Shown piece after piece: positions 60,894 through 64,000 of a stretch of DNA of 64,000 bases. How positions within the stretch are numbered: the stretch's first letter is position 1; every line of letters begins with the position of its first letter. Both the position numbers and the translations under genes were made by a program. The notes below the pieces were generated by a model, which had not been told where the DNA came from, did not search any database, and saw only the letters and a list, made by a program, of their open reading frames with translations. Origin of the DNA: Pristionchus mayeri (taxonomy: Eukaryota; Nematoda; Chromadorea; Rhabditida; Neodiplogasteridae). Location: NCBI GenBank assembly GCA_036245805.1, contig BTRK01000005.1:20870984-20934983 (forward strand). The letters are read 5' to 3'.

Positions 60894-63882
60894 ATGCCTG
60901 AAGCGGTCGAACGACGGGACAAAGAGTACGTTTTGTTCATGTTTATCCATTCACTTAATTCGAGTAAAGAACTATTAATATTTTTTCTTTTAATAATTAT
61001 GGCAAATCTATGCCTATTTAATTTTGCAGTTTATTAAGGATCTCTCTTTGTACAAATGTTCTATCTACTCTATATAGCTCTATTTTATTTCTAGTCGGCC
61101 TTCTCTTATCCATTTTTATTTTTTTCTGCAGCGTCCACCCTTCACTGCTGGTTCACATTTAAGTTAGTTGAATACTTATGTTAAATATTAAGTTTTGATA
61201 CGAGTAGCTATGTCGATCGTAAATGGTTCTCTCGAAATGTCTCACCCAAGACAATGTTTGCTGTCTCTCTATCTCTCCTCTCATTATGTTTACCTCAAGT
61301 TCCTAGTTGAATCTTCTCTCTCTTGGAAGGTCGATGGAATGGGTTTGGAACTTTGATTATTTTGTCAAGTGTCTAATACGAGAGACGGGAGTGTTGAACA
61401 GCCTTTGGCTGCGTGGCAGTTGTTGTGGTTGGGCGGGTGATACTCAGTGGGAGAGAAAGAGCGTGCAGGTCGGAGAGAGTAGTCATAGCCTCGGGGGTCG
61501 TCTCTCCTTAGTCTGCTCCGGTCGGGGAGGATTCGCGCAAGTTATGAGCAAAAGCGAGTAAGTGAGTTGGGGATGCCATTTGTTTGTATAGCAAGGGGAA
61601 GGGGAGGGCTCTCTCCCATCTCCCTCCATTTTCTTCTGTATTCTGACCCTCTCTCACTCCCATGGCCCAACGTTATTACAGGTATTTTTACCTTTTACCT
61701 CTTGATAAGAATATATCATGAACATGACTATTATATTTTCAGTTACTACACAGAGGAACGAACTTTCGTCCAACCAGATAGAAACACGGGTGATAAGTTA
61801 TTCGGAAAGGGACTCAAGAATCTTGATGATACGTGCGTGTTTCATTTCTCGCAATTTTATAGTTTTCTCATTGCGTTAGTCGTTCAAAACTAACATGGAT
61901 TAGAATATTTGTCGACCTTAAGTCGTCCTCCTTGTACTAATTAGATGTTCAGCTCGCGAAAATATTGTTAATCTTTTTTATTTAATGTTTCTATGTTTTT
62001 CAGTGATCTAGAGGGACTTCTGGACAAACTTTCGCCAGAAGAATTGGAAGATCTCAACAATGATTTCGACCCCGATGTGAGTCATTCCCGTCATTTCCCA
62101 TTATGAATGCATCGATTGACAAACGGCGCAAGAATTGAGTATGCACCTCAAAATGGAATTGTTCCGCGTCGTCTTTATTCCTACCTAGTATTCATCTAGG
62201 CAGAGTAGTCACTTCATTGTCTTTCTCCTTCCATTTTATGGTTTACACCGACTTAGACTCAACGAGAATAACGAGAGAGGCTTCATGAGAATAGTAGCTT
62301 TCTTCAGTTGATTCATTCCATCTGATGGACTCTGTTGCGAAGTTCTATTCGAAACCTGTGAGGCAAATCTCTTGTCTGTTGATGGTCACAACAAGAATTT
62401 GAGATGAGACGGGCATAGTTAGAGAGGGGATGGGAAGGAGGGGGGGGGGGGTGAAATTGAGCCATCTCATTGAGTCCCTTCGGAATTTATGACATCTTTA
62501 TGACGTGTGAATGATAGAAAGGTATTTACACTACTATTTCGGGGTTTCCCAAGTAAAGGGAAAAATTACATGATCAAAGTATGTGAATGTTAGCTAATCT
62601 TCTCTAGTCTATCTTATTTAAACGTCTCCACAAGTTTCCTTCTCCCCATCTCTCTCTTCTCTCTTCCCGTGGCTCTTCTCGTATAGACACCTGACTGACT
62701 CCCTCTCTCCATCGATTAATAGGAGAAGGGAGGGACGAGATCCGGTCACTCCAAGTATATAGCATCACCCGGTCAAATTTAACTGAAAATAATCATTTTA
62801 TAAGTGTAGGTCACGAGAGTAAATCTTCTTGAAAGCTCTAAACCCATGTGAACTCTTCCTTACTTCTCTCTCTTAGAATAGAACGGAAATCAGAAAGGCA
62901 AACGGACCGTATGGGATGTTTTGTGTGATGAGGAAAAGAAGAATGGGAGTTGAGGAATGGAGGAGATTGAGAATGAATAAAAGAATGGATTGCAGAATTC
63001 GATGCTGCCTCCATCTCAGAGGTGTCGAGATCAGACTACTAAGGAACCCACAGGACCATTCCAGGTACATCCCCCCTCTTTTTTGTATTTCCAGTGTTCG
63101 TTGTGACGAAAAAACCCGTTCCTTGCATTGAGGGGTTTGAATTTGGCATGTATTATTCACATTTGTAATAATAAATACTTGGGATTTAGGAGTATATTCA
63201 ATGCTGTGATAGTATGGGAGATATAATGCTTTGAAGAATTGCGAAGATACAAATGAGGTTCTTTCCAGAGAGACAAACTGCTCACATTCTTGGAAGAAAC
63301 AGCGAAGGGAGAAGCAGATTGGGAGGAATGTGTACCGTATGTAGCAGGAACGAAGAGAGGGAAAGTATTCGAAGATGGAGACGAACTACCTCATGGAACC
63401 AGAGGTATCCTATCTCCCCCATTCACTGTTAAGCACGTTTTCTTTCATATGCTATTTTACAACACAAATCATATATTATTGATGTTAGGTACCTTCGTCA
63501 TGAAGTTCTATTTGTTGAATGATTAGTGTATGCAGGAGGAGTAGAGAGTGGAGGAGGGAAGGAGATGGAGATGCCCATCGAATTGGATATCGAAGATGAG
63601 GAAGACGAAGACGAAGATGGACAATTGGATGAGGTGAGGAAGAGTCCACCCTAAGAAGGCCCATCATCATAAGAAGTCACTTGCATACTAATCAGTCTGA
63701 GTGTGTTAGTAGCTCAGAAATCTCCTTTTATCAAGGTGTCCTTTTGTATAAATGGCTCATTGAAGTATATCCATTTTCTAAGGGGCGCAGTTTTTGAGGA
63801 GTGAGCAGGAGTGAAATGGATTGATTGCAGGCACTGAAGGAAGCCCCCGAGAAGGATCTGGTCGATCTGGCTGGCATTCTAG
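60894..63882 (+). CDS. tmd-1: Tropomodulin, N-terminal part (truncated by window end)
   Basis: Exons: 60894-60925, 61743-61832, 62004-62076, 62996-63064, 63269-63404, 63535-63633 and 63831-63882, all phase-consistent. Encoded landmarks: LLDKLSPEELEDLNNDFDPD, SMLPPSQRCRDQTTKEPTGP (the conserved DQTTKxPTGPF motif), KLLTFLEE and VPYVAGTKRGKVFE, an acidic stretch (DIEDEEDEDED), then ALKEAPEKDLVDLAGIL, the beginning of the leucine-rich repeat cap. Tropomodulin caps pointed ends of actin filaments with tropomyosin in muscle and epithelia. A second possible first exon at 61544-61557 uses the same splice phase. The C-terminal LRR domain lies beyond the window. Confidence 0.93.
61544..61557 (+). CDS. 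tmd-1: Candidate alternative first exon of tropomodulin
   Basis: ATGAGCAAAAGCGA followed by a strong donor (GTAAGTGAG) at 61558. It ends in phase 2, exactly as the 60894-60925 exon does, so both join in frame to 61743 (D-YYTEERTF). It would replace PEAVERRDK with SKS and implies a second promoter within the first intron. Confidence 0.5.
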
Positions 63883-64000
63883 GTACCCCCCCCCCCTCCC
63901 CCCTCCCCTCCCCCCCCCCTTCCCCTCCCCCCCCCCCCTTCCCCCCCCCCCCCCCCCTCCCCCCCCCCCCCCCCTCCCCCCCCCCCTCCCCTCCCCCCTC
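63883..64000. repeat. Poly-C low-complexity tract in a tropomodulin intron
   Basis: Over 100 bases of C with occasional T, starting right after the donor GTACCCC. It is an extreme example of the pyrimidine-rich introns in this genome and likely a sequencing or assembly limit. Confidence 0.9.

Overview
The window is nuclear DNA from a nematode, probably a free-living rhabditid or diplogastrid. The basis is the gene set (EB/multi-Kunitz secreted protein, RUSC/UNC-14, AP-2, Rab27/AEX-6, COG3, NXT1, TRAP-alpha, gp210/NPP-12, tropomodulin), the very short (about 40-60 nt) pyrimidine-rich introns, compact gene packing, and TTTCAG acceptors lying directly before start codons as in spliced-leader trans-splicing. 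Species is not determined. A run of N at 30087-30586 is an assembly gap. Gene models were assembled by hand from splice sites and protein resemblance recalled from memory; exon lists are exact only where stated.

Layout. 0.35-4.8 kb (+): secreted multi-Kunitz/cysteine-rich protein. 5.0-9.3 kb: mariner-type DNA elements, including a dead mariner nested inside another TIR element. 9.9-15.0 kb (+): RUN plus SH3 adaptor (RUSC/UNC-14 type) with a minisatellite-filled intron. 15.7-20.4 kb (-): ABHD11-like hydrolase followed 119 bp later by a SAFB-like SAP/RRM protein, a candidate operon. 20.8-23.9 kb (+): a UPF0561 (C2orf68-like) protein, then an Obg-family mitochondrial GTPase. 24.2-25.6 kb (-): AP-2 transcription factor. 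26.0-26.6 kb: an ABHD11 fragment and a palindromic element. 26.7-28.0 kb (-): Rab27. 28.3-29.5 kb (-): probable single-pass membrane protein. 30.6-31.0 kb (+): 3' exons of an unknown gene entering from the gap. 31.4-38.2 kb (-): COG3, with a decayed LINE in one intron. 40.0-43.2 kb (-): NXT1. 43.9-45.1 kb (-): TRAP-alpha. 46.1-46.7 kb (-): small membrane protein. 46.7-50.9 kb: dense fold-back and TIR elements. 51.0-59.95 kb (-): gp210. 60.9 kb to the end (+): tropomodulin, truncated by the window.

The genes are mostly housekeeping trafficking, nuclear-pore, RNA-export and secretory functions with no single shared pathway. I found no convincing novel multi-gene system. The most interesting material is the non-coding architecture: inverted-repeat elements whose two ends differ between copies in a matched way, a strongly over-represented TACCGTA heptamer, nested transposons, and a few gene-level oddities (alternative first exons in tropomodulin, an ABHD11 fragment, Kunitz domains lacking one disulfide).
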